A stretch of DNA of 64,000 bases, from contig NC_087076.1 of NCBI RefSeq assembly GCF_026151205.1, forward strand, positions 11,322,902 through 11,386,901. The letters are read 5' to 3'. Below the pieces are notes generated by a model. That model was not told the origin of the DNA. It searched no databases and saw only the letters and a program-made list of their open reading frames with translations. Made by a program: the position numbers and the translations under genes. Source of the stretch: Bolinopsis microptera. Lineage: Eukaryota; Ctenophora; Tentaculata; Lobata; Bolinopsidae. Shown piece by piece: positions 55,386 to 64,000 of the stretch (position 1 is its first letter; the number at the start of each line of letters is the position of its first letter).

Positions 55386-56477
55386 GTGTACTTCAAGGTC
55401 GGGCCCTTAATACCGATCATTAGCACCCGTTTTACCTTTACCTTATTAGCGGCATATCATTACTGTCGCGGAAGTAAAACAAACATCTTTCTACGATTCG
55501 CAGAAAGTGTTAAAACTCTCACTAATACACTTGGACTACAACACCGGATTACCAGTGGAGGAGGCAGGACTGAGCTGGCCTCGTGTGGGATTGGCACACT
55601 TGCGCAGGCTTCACAGCCTTGCTGCGATGGTGCTGGTTCCTATCGGGGCTGTGCTCGTTCAGCAACCACCAAGGAATCCACCACTACTACACCTACACTA
55701 CAACACCGGATTACCAGTGGAGGAGGCGGGACTGAGCCGGCCTCGTGTGGGATTGGCACACTTGCGCAGGCTTCACAGCCTTGCTGCGATGGTGCTGGTT
55801 CCTATCGGGGCTGTGCTCGTTCAGCAACCACCAAGGAATCCACCACTACTACACCTACACTACAACACCGGATTACCAGTGGAGGAGGCGGGACTGAGCC
55901 GGCCTCGTGTGGGATTGGCACTCTTGCACAGGCTTCACAGCCTTGTTGCGAGGGTGCTGGTTTCAGTCGGGGCTATGCTCGTTCAGCAACCACCAAGGAA
56001 TCCACCACTATTACCCCTATACTACAACTCCGGATTTACAAAACAATCATGACTGATAGCGGTAATGAGATGTTTCAACTGTGTAACACAGATGAGACAT
56101 TGATTTTCGCAGAGCGGATCAGGTTTCCTGATTTACGCTTAACATCAGACATTATTGTGATTAAAGGACCTATTTCAACAACATTGCGCGGGAACGCGCA
56201 CATAATCTCCCATATACACAATAACTCATTATCTATCAATCCTACCCCACCGTGGAATAGGATACAGATCACCAACATCTGGGAGGCAGTGGCTGTGCAG
56301 CTACATGAAGGTGGGGGCCCGTCGACGGAGTTTAAACAGAGGCAGCGGATCTGGGTGGATGTCTCACCTTCGGGTGAGACATTCTTAGAGAAACACAGTT
56401 TTCTCCCGGAGACGCTGGTTGCTGCTATTCGACTTCGACCAGCCCCCCGACACAGTGCCCAATCCAAAAGGTCCTAG
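55386..56477 (+). CDS. Retrotransposon ORF1 protein with three 54-residue repeats
   Basis: 363 residues. Residues about 51-212 are three tandem copies of a 54-residue unit beginning LQHRITSGGG and including ASCGIGTLAQASQPCCDGAG. The downstream part (from MTDSGNEMFQLCNTDETLIF) is unique and includes a region rich in Pro and Arg. I see no zinc knuckle or RRM, so family and nucleic-acid-binding role are by position only. It overlaps ORF2 by 59 bases in a different frame (+1 relative), so ORF2 may be made by frameshift or reinitiation. The start at 55386 is the first ATG of the frame. Confidence 0.75.
   Translation: MYFKVGPLIPIISTRFTFTLLAAYHYCRGSKTNIFLRFAESVKTLTNTLGLQHRITSGGGRTELASCGIGTLAQASQPCCDGAGSYRGCARSATTKESTTTTPTLQHRITSGGGGTEPASCGIGTLAQASQPCCDGAGSYRGCARSATTKESTTTTPTLQHRITSGGGGTEPASCGIGTLAQASQPCCEGAGFSRGYARSATTKESTTITPILQLRIYKTIMTDSGNEMFQLCNTDETLIFAERIRFPDLRLTSDIIVIKGPISTTLRGNAHIISHIHNNSLSINPTPPWNRIQITNIWEAVAVQLHEGGGPSTEFKQRQRIWVDVSPSGETFLEKHSFLPETLVAAIRLRPAPRHSAQSKRS
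55536..56060 (+). repeat. 162-bp tandem repeat, 3.2 copies, inside ORF1
   Basis: Units start CTACAACACCGGATTACCAG at 55536, 55698 and 55860, with a partial fourth (CTACAACTCCGGATTTAC) at 56022. The first two are nearly identical and the third is more diverged. 162 is a multiple of three, so the ORF1 frame and an overlapping +1 frame (LPVEEAGLSRPRVGLAHLRR) stay open through all copies. Confidence 0.97.
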
Positions 56478-59400
56478 TACCCGTCCGGTGAGGGTAACTG
56501 CAGGTGCTGCACGCCACGTCCCCAATACCAAAAAAACAGGTAAAACTCATCATGAATATTACTCTGTTACTCAAATCAACCTTAAACGCAAGTACAACGC
56601 TTGGAAAACCCTGCTGGTGAACACTCATGGCAGGAAAAATCCTATTGTACTAGCGACTGAACCATACACTAATAACAAACACCTAATTCCACCAATAAGC
56701 AAAGAACTAACCGAGTATTATTACAAAGTTGGGGACATTAGGCCCCGTGCCGCCATAGTAATACACAAAAACCTAGCTGAAAAAAGTTGGGAACTATCGC
56801 AATTCACAACCCCGGATCAAGTTGCTATTAAGATTCAACTTAGCTCGACAGAAGTAATTCTGGCAGCTTCGTACATGGATATTAATGGACCAGCTCCATC
56901 CCACGAAACCACACCTCTAGCCAAATACGCTATAGACAACAATTTACCACTCATAATAGGCTCTGACACCAACTCCCAACACACTCTTTGGGGTAACAAG
57001 TTGTGCAATAGAAGAGGAGAGGAACTACTTGATTTCCTCTCGTCGCTAGGGCTCTCCTGTTCCAACAAAGGTTCAACTCCAACATTCCTCAACTCACGAG
57101 GTCATAATTCCATCATTGACCTCACTATTACCAACCAACTGGGGGCTGAACTGATCAGTAACTGGCACGTTAGTGATCTTTACTCAAACTCCGATCACAG
57201 ATATATCATGTTCGACATTACTTCTGGTCCCAAAAAAGAACCAAGACAAATACGCCTAGTCAAGAACACTGACTGGGCGAAATTTGACGAGATTCTTTAC
57301 AACAACAATGATCTCCACAACACCTGCGTTAACACACCACACGACATTGATCACAAAGTTAACACCATTAATACTGCTCTCCGAGCTGCCTTTGAGGAGG
57401 CATGTCCCATTACTTACATCTCCAGCGCTGTCAGAAAACCACCCTGGCTAACTCGAGAAGTTGAGGAAGCACAGAGGGGTATAAGACGCAAACTCATCAC
57501 AGCTCGTCGAATCAAAACTGATGCTTCGTGGCTCGCTCTTAGAGAAAGCAACAAGCAATACAACAAGATCCTGTCCAACTCCCAGCGCAATGCGTGGCGG
57601 AAATTCTGCGCAGACACAGAATCGGTTAAGGAATCTGGAAGGATGAACAAGATTCTGAAAACCTGTACTGACACCAATAACAAACTTGAAGCCGTTTATA
57701 AACCAAATGGCGAACTCACCAAAAACGCAGAGGAGACACTGGAGGTCATGACACAAACCCACTTCAAGGAGAGTGTTACTGATCCGCCAGTTCCGCCTCT
57801 CTGCCCCTTACCGATCTCCACAGACTTACTAGACAAAATCTACAGCCCTGAAAGAATCGAAAAGGCTCTCCTATCCTTCGATCCCTTGAAGGCTGCAGGA
57901 CCTGACACTCTAAAACCTATCATATTCCAGAAAGCCTGGGCTCATATCAAAGACATAACAAAAAACATTATGACAAAAAACCATGAAACGCAACACATCC
58001 CAACTTTGTGGAGGGACTCTCTTGGAATCTTTCTCCCTAAGCCTGGAAAAACCGACTACAACAAAGCTAAGTCATTTCGAACGATCACTCTTTCGCCCGT
58101 GATGTTAAAGTTGCAGGAGAAAGTGATCTTATGGCATATGCAACATGACCTCAACATAGCTAATGATATCAACAAACGACAATTCGGCTTTAAAAAGGGC
58201 TGCTCCACAGAAGCGGCACTTCATAAAGTTACTCACACCATTGAGCGCAGAATAGCCAAGAAAGGATATGTCCTAGGTGTCTTTCTAGATATAGAGGGCG
58301 CCTTCGACAATGTCTCGTTCAAGGCTATCTCTGAAGCAGTCAAGGCTACGAAAGTGGACTTGGCTACTGCACAGTGGATCATCAACATGGTAACCAATCG
58401 ATTCATCACACTAAATCATAAGGATAAGTCGAGAAGGGTACGGATCAGGCGAGGTTGCCCCCAAGGAGGCATTCTCTCTCCTTTTCTCTGGAATCTGGTA
58501 GTCGACGATCTCCTTTCCTTTACCGCAAAAGACATCCCGGGTTACCTGCAAGCCTTTGCGGATGATCTGTTGTCTCTAGCGGAAGGGGATGATTTAGACA
58601 TCATCTGGGACCGAACATGCAAAACTATTAAAACGATAGAAAATTGGTGCAGAACCAAAGAGCTATCTATTAGCGCCCTTAAAACTCAGATAGTCATGTT
58701 TACCTGGAATAGTAAGTGGACTCTAAGACCTATAACAGTTGGCAACAACATTATAGGTCTTTCCAAGTCTGCTAAATTTCTAGGAGTCACCTTGGACAGC
58801 AAACTCAATTTCAATGAACATATCATCAACACCACCAAAAAAGCCACGGCATCCCTCATGCAATGTCGAAGAGCTGTCGGCCCCACATGGGGTATGAGCC
58901 CTAAAACATGCAAATGGATGTACACGGCTGTCATCCGTCCAATCCTATCCTACTGCTGTAGTATATGGATCAGGGCCACTCAAACGGACTATAACGCGAA
59001 GAAACTCAAACGTGTGCAGGCATTGGCACTCAGAATGATGTCTGGTGCCATGCCAAGCACACCTTTTATCGCATTGAATCACCTCACCGAAACTTCTGAC
59101 ATCATACTGTTCCTGCAAGGCGAAGCAGCAAAGGGTGCGGCCAGGCTACAAGCTTATGGCAGCCTCACTCTTGAAACTATCGCCTTCAGGAAGGGAACTA
59201 TCAAAAATCATACCACTATCAACAAACAATTCATGGCAGACCTCATTATCCCACCTAGAGCAACGAGAGACCTAACAACACCAACCATGATGCTGGGACG
59301 GCACTTCACCGTCACAACTCCTGGAGCCGATAACACTGAATATAGAAATTCACTTCAAAACACCATTGACAACATTACCAGTGAAACGATCACCTGCTAC

Positions 59401-60264
59401 ACTGACGGGTCACTCACAGACTCAGGATGCGGGGCTGGCTATATCATCACAACTGACAACAATAACACCACCCTTGAAGAAAGATCATTCAAGCTCCCTG
59501 ATTATTGCACTGTTTACCAAACAGAGCTCACCGCCATCATTGAAGCTTGCAAATATCTCTCTACCTATACCAACACACACATCATCATATGGTCTGACAG
59601 TCTCTCATCTATACAAGCTATCTCTGCGCTTTCAACGCGGAGTAGAACTACAAGAGACTGTTACGACTCTCTTAATGCACTCGGATCCAACAACACGCTA
59701 GAGATACGATGGATTGCAGCACACATCGGATTGTGGGGGAACGAAAAAGCAGATGAGCTGGCCAAGCTTGGTACAATCAGTGAATCCACTTTGAAGTGTC
59801 CAATTCCTCAATCCTACATCAAGCGTCAAATCGACAACAAAGTCAACAGACTGAATCAGGAAACTTGGTTAACTGACGGTCCCAGACACACCAAACTGAC
59901 ACTCGGCCACAAGCATACCAAAATCATCAAAAACCTCAACACTACACTCAGCAAAAACAGACAAGATTACAGAACTGCAGTTCACCTCATCACGGGTCAC
60001 TGCGGCTTAAACAAACACCTTCACACCATTTGCAAATCAAACACCAGTGCTTGTCCTATGTGCGGCGACGGAGAGGAAACTGTCTCACACTTTCTTGGAC
60101 AGTGTCCGGCTATTGCCCAAATTAGAGGTCAATATTTCCAGGACTACTACCTCTCTGTCAATGACATATTCGACAACCAACACATCACCACAATTGTCAA
60201 TTTCGCAAACCGCACCAAACGCTTAATTGTGCCGGAGGAGCTGGATCAGACCGGGGTGACTTAA
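56419..60264 (+). CDS. Retrotransposon ORF2: AP endonuclease, reverse transcriptase, RNase H, zinc finger
   Basis: 1,281 residues. N-terminal endonuclease/exonuclease/phosphatase fold: NLKRKYNAW, LATEPY, IIGSDTNSQHTLWG, SIIDLTITN and YSNSDHRYI. Reverse transcriptase: LGIFLPKPGKTDYNKAKSFR, motif A GVFLDIEGAFDNVS, motif B RRGCPQGGILSPFLWNL and motif C LQAFADDLLSLAEG. RNase H: CYTDGSLTDSGCGAGYI, YQTELTAIIEA, IWSDSLSSIQAI and WIAAHIGLWGNEKADELAK, with the D-E-D-D set present. C-terminal CPMCGDGEETVSHFLGQCP. RNase H plus this endonuclease place it in the I/R1/LOA/Nimb-type group, exact clade uncertain. The protein copies its RNA at the nicked target. No stop or frameshift interrupts it. Confidence 0.93.
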   Translation: MLLFDFDQPPDTVPNPKGPSTRPVRVTAGAARHVPNTKKTGKTHHEYYSVTQINLKRKYNAWKTLLVNTHGRKNPIVLATEPYTNNKHLIPPISKELTEYYYKVGDIRPRAAIVIHKNLAEKSWELSQFTTPDQVAIKIQLSSTEVILAASYMDINGPAPSHETTPLAKYAIDNNLPLIIGSDTNSQHTLWGNKLCNRRGEELLDFLSSLGLSCSNKGSTPTFLNSRGHNSIIDLTITNQLGAELISNWHVSDLYSNSDHRYIMFDITSGPKKEPRQIRLVKNTDWAKFDEILYNNNDLHNTCVNTPHDIDHKVNTINTALRAAFEEACPITYISSAVRKPPWLTREVEEAQRGIRRKLITARRIKTDASWLALRESNKQYNKILSNSQRNAWRKFCADTESVKESGRMNKILKTCTDTNNKLEAVYKPNGELTKNAEETLEVMTQTHFKESVTDPPVPPLCPLPISTDLLDKIYSPERIEKALLSFDPLKAAGPDTLKPIIFQKAWAHIKDITKNIMTKNHETQHIPTLWRDSLGIFLPKPGKTDYNKAKSFRTITLSPVMLKLQEKVILWHMQHDLNIANDINKRQFGFKKGCSTEAALHKVTHTIERRIAKKGYVLGVFLDIEGAFDNVSFKAISEAVKATKVDLATAQWIINMVTNRFITLNHKDKSRRVRIRRGCPQGGILSPFLWNLVVDDLLSFTAKDIPGYLQAFADDLLSLAEGDDLDIIWDRTCKTIKTIENWCRTKELSISALKTQIVMFTWNSKWTLRPITVGNNIIGLSKSAKFLGVTLDSKLNFNEHIINTTKKATASLMQCRRAVGPTWGMSPKTCKWMYTAVIRPILSYCCSIWIRATQTDYNAKKLKRVQALALRMMSGAMPSTPFIALNHLTETSDIILFLQGEAAKGAARLQAYGSLTLETIAFRKGTIKNHTTINKQFMADLIIPPRATRDLTTPTMMLGRHFTVTTPGADNTEYRNSLQNTIDNITSETITCYTDGSLTDSGCGAGYIITTDNNNTTLEERSFKLPDYCTVYQTELTAIIEACKYLSTYTNTHIIIWSDSLSSIQAISALSTRSRTTRDCYDSLNALGSNNTLEIRWIAAHIGLWGNEKADELAKLGTISESTLKCPIPQSYIKRQIDNKVNRLNQETWLTDGPRHTKLTLGHKHTKIIKNLNTTLSKNRQDYRTAVHLITGHCGLNKHLHTICKSNTSACPMCGDGEETVSHFLGQCPAIAQIRGQYFQDYYLSVNDIFDNQHITTIVNFANRTKRLIVPEELDQTGVT

Positions 60265-60479
60265 AGTATTATTTCATATGCTGTCTCGTCTCGTTTTACT
60301 TTTCCAAACCCAGCTGGCATTAAGCGTATCATTTTGACTCATTTAATAACATCTTACACCATCCTCCACCAATCACTCTGATTTCACCGGCAACCTTCCC
60401 CAAGGTTGCCACACCCCAGAGGTAGGCAGAGCATCTCAATGCTATCCTCTCGTGGGCTATCTTGGCCCAGCCTCTCTTA

Positions 60480-60504
60480 AAAAAAAAAAAAAAAAAAAAA
60501 AAAA
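60480..60504 (+). other. Poly(A) tail of the I-group retrotransposon
   Basis: Unbroken run of about 25 A directly after the 3' UTR (…CAGCCTCTCTT), marking the 3' end of the element. Confidence 0.9.
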
Positions 60505-60545
60505 TCCCCTGTCTGTAAAGTATAAAATATGTTACACCCTGTTTA

Positions 60546-61403
60546 TTATGTACTTGTTACTAAAAAACGCTTGATGGTTTCTAACTCATCTCTCTTGTTA
60601 ATGTTAGGTTTGAACTTCAAAATAAGCATTGCTTCTGCAATCTTTCTTCTAGCTGTGTTGCTTTCTGTTTTTAAAATCTCAAATTCTAAATTGGGTTCTG
60701 ACCCCCTATGTAAACTGTAGTAATGAATAGCAAAAGCTTGACTTGTGTTAGAAGGAGTTAAAGGCAATTTAGCATATCTTAGGTGCTCTCCGAGCCTATC
60801 ATGTGCCCTCCTGCACGTCTCACCAATATAAATATTATTACAGATTTTACAGGTAATCTTATACACAACGTTCTTCACCTCACAATCTTTATTTTCAGTT
60901 ATTAATAAAGGACAAATTTTACAGGAGTTAATAATACAGGTTCTCTTATCATACGGTCTGTTATTGCACACAATATTTCTTAGTTTTCTAGCTGGGGAAA
61001 ATATAACTTTGATAGGTAAATTGTTCTGTTTAATATGATTCCTAATTCTGTTACTGATACTGTCTGAGATAAAATCTAACTTAAGCACTGTTCTGTTATC
61101 CTCCCTATTTCTATTACTAATACTACTACGACGTCTGTTGGAATAATTTCTGGGTGTTTGATACCCGTTTCTAGTCATGAGACGGTCTAAAATGCTGTAT
61201 GAATGTTCTCTCTCCTGAGGTCCTGACGAGATCTTGTCCGCTTCTTTATACAGGTTGATCACGGTGTTCGTCTTCACAGATTCTGGGTGACATGAATTCT
61301 TGTGAAGTGTGATGTCTTTCTGCTGTGGCTTACGGTACAAGCGACAAAAGGATCCTACGCCATTGTGCTTTTTATGAAGAAATACGTCAGTAAATAATTC
61401 ATC
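60546..61403 (-). pseudogene. Penelope-like element C-terminus: RT end, linker, GIY-YIG endonuclease (5'-truncated)
   Basis: The minus frame is open from 61403 (after TGA) to the stop at 60546. It begins ELFTDVFLHKKHNG, then LYRKPQQKDITLHKNSCHPE, the end of a Penelope-type reverse transcriptase. A Cys-rich linker follows (TCIINSCKICPLL), then the GIY-YIG domain: VVYKITCKICNNIYIGETCR with RAHDRLGEHLRYA, and the helix AEAMLILKFKPNINKRDE. The catalytic Tyr, Arg and Glu-type positions look present. The RT palm is missing, so the copy is dead on arrival. Its 3' UTR appears to continue at 55,304 after the inserted retrotransposon. Confidence 0.82.
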
Positions 61404-61860
61404 TCAATTCATGAAGTTTGAAAGAAGTTACAGTAATGCGCACAATTTGGGGAGTGTGCTTTTGGCGGAGATATAAACTGCACTTATTCTGAAATAGTAT
61501 TAATTCGATTATGTATTGCTTAAAAAGATTTTAAAAAAGCTACTTCGCAGCTTTTTGCATCGGTTAAGTAATATATTTCGGAAAAATACTTTTACTGGAT
61601 ATGATGGTGCTCAGTTGTTACCAATCCAAAGCTAACCTTGAATGTTGTCATACGTTGTATGCGAGCCCTAAAAACTTTTTGAAATCGTGTTTTGATATAA
61701 TAGCCTGATACGCGCAGCCCATAAACAATAAAATGGTGTTTTGTTTTATGTTTATTTGATGGACGATGCCCACCGTGATTGACGTTGTCTTACGTTTTAA
61801 TACTTTCAACACTACTATATAACAAATAATTTGAGGTATGACAATGGAAAGTCCGCTACG
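61404..61860. other. Non-coding gap before the PHD-RT ORF
   Basis: AT-rich sequence. The last in-frame stop before the next ORF is a TGA near 61,780. It may contain the 5' UTR of the next element. No repeat boundary is evident. Confidence 0.4.
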
Positions 61861-64000
61861 ATGATAACAAACAGCGGTGAAGACAAGACAGCAGAAACAG
61901 AGAGTGTACAGCTACCAGACACCTGTGATCCGGAGACATCTCAACACCTGTCTTCTGAAGGTATTGCTTATGTTACACCTGTTGTTTCTCTGTTATGTGG
62001 AATCTGTCCCAAAGATCTTATATCAGAACCTTGTAGCATTCAATGTGATTCCTGTAAGACATTTTTCCATCCTAAATGTCTTGGCAAGTCTGCACCAGTG
62101 GACAGTGAACGGTGGGTTTGTCAGAAATGTAGGGATAATGTAGAGAACCAGCAGATCATTGATGCTCCTGACGAGGAAAATGATATCTGTTATAACTGTC
62201 CCGTATGTAGGAGTGTTGTGGGGGATTCGGATAAGGCATTGGGTTGTGATGGCTGTGAAGAATGGTTCCATGCACCTTGTTTGTTTATCAGTGAAACCGA
62301 GTACGCTGAGATGGATAATGAAGAGATATGGTTTTGTGATACTTGTCAAGCAGTGAAAGCAAACAAAATTAATTGGGGCTCAATGGTTGGTGAAGAGTTG
62401 ATAGCTGAGAAAGTCCAAGCTGTTTATCAAGAGATGGTGACATGGAGAAAGAATCTTTTCCTAGTTCCCAGAGGTAAATCAGGTAGCGACTTTATAAAAG
62501 AACTGACTCGGCTCATCCTCTTATTTGCAGATGCTACCAAGTGGGAAAGGCTATCGTTCGCACTGGTTCATATCTTTTTGCCAATCATGTTGCAAAAACC
62601 GTCAAGCAAGTCAAAAGCAAGAGACCATGTAACATATCTCACCAAGCGTTTGGTTAAATGGAAAAATGGAGAACTTGACGATCTAATGATGGAGTGCAGG
62701 AGTATTCAGAAAGCCTTGGTGCAGCAACAAAAAATCAGCGAGGAATCCAGGAAGAAGAGTTTCTGCCGACTAATGCTCCTTGGGAAAGTTAAACAAGCCA
62801 CCAAATATGTTGACAGTTCCAATGACACCTTAGGAGTTCACAGCCTAACAGCAAACATTAAACAGGTCCTTGGGGAGAAACACCCTCCAGCTGTTAAAGC
62901 AGATCCAGTTGTTCTGCACCCTCACAGTACTCCTCCACCTCAGGAAGTGATATTTGAGAGGATTGACGCAGAGACTGTCAAGAGGGCTTGTTTATATTTG
63001 GATGGATCAGGCGGCCCAACACTAACGGACTCAGATTTGTGGAAGCATATCATCTGCAGCAAATCATTTGGCAAAGCATCAGTGACACTTGCTGAGTCTA
63101 TAGCAATTGTTGCAAGGCGCCTTTGTAGAGAAGATATCCATCATAGCTGTCTGAAAGAGTTCACTGCATGCAGATTAATCCCTCTTGATAAAGGCCAGGA
63201 TAAGAACGGGAAACCTGGTGTAAGACCAATTGGAATCGGCGAGATATTGCGCAGAATCATTGGAAAAGCAGTTATAATGTCTTTCAAAACTGATATACAA
63301 TATGCTGCTGGCCCACTGCAGACATGTGCAGGGCTCAAATCAGGAATAGAGGCTTCCATTCATGCAATGAGACAGATCTGGGAAGACAGTGACACTGAAG
63401 CAATACTACAGGTTGACGCTGATAATGCGTTCAATCGTCTTAATAGAGAAGCAGCCCTTCACAATGTTCATGAGATCTGTCCTCCGCTCTATCAGTATCT
63501 AAAGAACCACTACCAAAAGCCAGCAGACCTGATCATTAATACTACCGAGGACCACTACCAACTTAAGTCTGAGGAAGGTTCAACTCAGGGAGATGTAGCA
63601 GCAATGGCATTCTATGCGTTAGGGATCAAGCCTCTAGTAGATGACCTTGCCACAGCCTCCAAGCCCAGTGTTTGCAAACAGTCTTGGTATGCAGATGACA
63701 GTAGTGTTGGTGGAAAGATTGAAGGTATTAAGATATGGTGGGATACGCTGCTGGAGCAAGGACCAAAGTATGGATATTACCCAAAAGCCAGTAAGACCGT
63801 CCTGATTGTGAAGAATAGCGAGGACCTAGATCTTGCGCAGAAAGTATTCTCAGGCACTGGTATTAAAATCGAGTCTGAAGGAGAACGCCATTTGGGTGCA
63901 GCAATTGGCAGCGAAGTTTTTAAGAACAAATATGTCTCAGATAAAGTCCATAAATGGTGTCAGGACATCAAGCTGTTGTCATCAATTGCTATTGAGGAGC
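61861..64000 (+). CDS. Two-PHD-finger reverse transcriptase protein, cut by the window end
   Basis: One uninterrupted frame of 713 codons from ATG 61861 to the window end. Residues about 46-90: PHD finger 1 (CGICPKDL, CDSCKTFFHPKC, RWVCQKC). Residues about 112-162: PHD finger 2 (CPVC, CDGCEEWFHAPC, IWFCDTC). A basic helical stretch follows. Reverse transcriptase from about residue 440: KPGVRPIGIGEILRRIIGKA, motif A LQVDADNAFNRLNRE, motif B EEGSTQGDVAAMAFYAL, motif C SWYADDSSVGG, then ERHLGAAIGS. All three catalytic Asp positions are present. I recall similar RTs (GLQTCAGxxxGxEAxxHAM type) as abundant in cnidarian genomes but cannot name the clade. It is probably a non-LTR-type mobile element. 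Another part may lie beyond the window. Confidence 0.85.
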   Translation, partial: MITNSGEDKTAETESVQLPDTCDPETSQHLSSEGIAYVTPVVSLLCGICPKDLISEPCSIQCDSCKTFFHPKCLGKSAPVDSERWVCQKCRDNVENQQIIDAPDEENDICYNCPVCRSVVGDSDKALGCDGCEEWFHAPCLFISETEYAEMDNEEIWFCDTCQAVKANKINWGSMVGEELIAEKVQAVYQEMVTWRKNLFLVPRGKSGSDFIKELTRLILLFADATKWERLSFALVHIFLPIMLQKPSSKSKARDHVTYLTKRLVKWKNGELDDLMMECRSIQKALVQQQKISEESRKKSFCRLMLLGKVKQATKYVDSSNDTLGVHSLTANIKQVLGEKHPPAVKADPVVLHPHSTPPPQEVIFERIDAETVKRACLYLDGSGGPTLTDSDLWKHIICSKSFGKASVTLAESIAIVARRLCREDIHHSCLKEFTACRLIPLDKGQDKNGKPGVRPIGIGEILRRIIGKAVIMSFKTDIQYAAGPLQTCAGLKSGIEASIHAMRQIWEDSDTEAILQVDADNAFNRLNREAALHNVHEICPPLYQYLKNHYQKPADLIINTTEDHYQLKSEEGSTQGDVAAMAFYALGIKPLVDDLATASKPSVCKQSWYADDSSVGGKIEGIKIWWDTLLEQGPKYGYYPKASKTVLIVKNSEDLDLAQKVFSGTGIKIESEGERHLGAAIGSEVFKNKYVSDKVHKWCQDIKLLSSIAIEE

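Larger units (their letters stand above)
55314..60502 (+). mobile_element. Full-length I-group non-LTR retrotransposon (ORF1 + ORF2 + poly(A))
   Basis: About 5.2 kb, flanked by AATCCCCTG at 55305-55313 and 60503-60511 (the first A bases overlap the tail). ORF1 (55386-56477) and ORF2 (56419-60264) are both open. A 3' UTR follows, ending in a run of about 25 A. With intact ORFs, a long tail and matching flanks it is a young insertion that may still be active. Confidence 0.88.

Noticed and set aside
55507-56052. 181-codon overlapping ORF in the ORF1 repeats as an independent gene
   Set aside because: It exists because the 162-bp period preserves every frame. It has no motif of its own.

Overview
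The window looks like AT-rich nuclear DNA of an invertebrate animal. It has one very large host gene cut into many short exons with GT-AG introns, surrounded and invaded by transposable elements. The element mix (RTE-like, L2/CR1-like and I-group non-LTR retrotransposons, a GIY-YIG Penelope-like element, mariner-like, DDE_4-type and TTAA-target DNA transposons, several MITEs) would suit a cnidarian such as a hydrozoan. Sequence reading alone cannot prove the species.

Layout. 0.2-3.1 kb: a DNA transposon with terminal inverted repeats, with a 5'-truncated RTE-like element nested in it. 3.1-3.6 kb: a broken Ulp1-like peptidase fragment. 5.0-5.8 kb: a 5'-truncated retrotransposon with a clean 12-bp target duplication. 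6.7-7.1 kb: a MITE. 8.0-51.1 kb, minus strand: the host gene. 51.5-54.5 kb: repeat fragments, including a second copy of the 5-kb element and a 29-bp perfect hairpin. 54.8-61.4 kb: a Penelope-like element apparently split by a 5.2-kb full-length non-LTR retrotransposon with ORF1, ORF2 and a poly(A) tail. 61.9-64.0 kb: the start of an ORF with two PHD fingers and a reverse transcriptase, cut by the window end.

The host gene is an RNF213 (mysterin) orthologue. I traced 82 exons with compatible splice phases, summing to about 15.4 kb or about 5,100 residues, close to the human protein. In order it has an acidic disordered N-terminus, a long helical arm, a degenerate AAA unit, two AAA units with intact Walker A and B motifs, the E3 module, a C3HC4 RING near residue 4,000, an RZ-type zinc finger near 4,460-4,540 and the RNF213 C-terminal region. 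Together these make one giant ATP-dependent ubiquitin ligase. One exon carries an apparent 1-base frameshift (about 24,480), and the RZ finger has unusual cysteine spacing.

Transposons sit in the RNF213 introns without hitting an exon: a 3.7-kb element with 1.16-kb inverted repeats (10.2-13.9 kb), a mariner-like element with 0.36-kb inverted repeats (41.4-42.8 kb), an L2/CR1 tail, MITEs, a TTAA-flanked 2-kb element (46.1-48.2 kb), a perfect 72-bp foldback (36.9 kb) and a 220-bp minisatellite (27.7 kb). No tRNA, rRNA or CRISPR array was seen.
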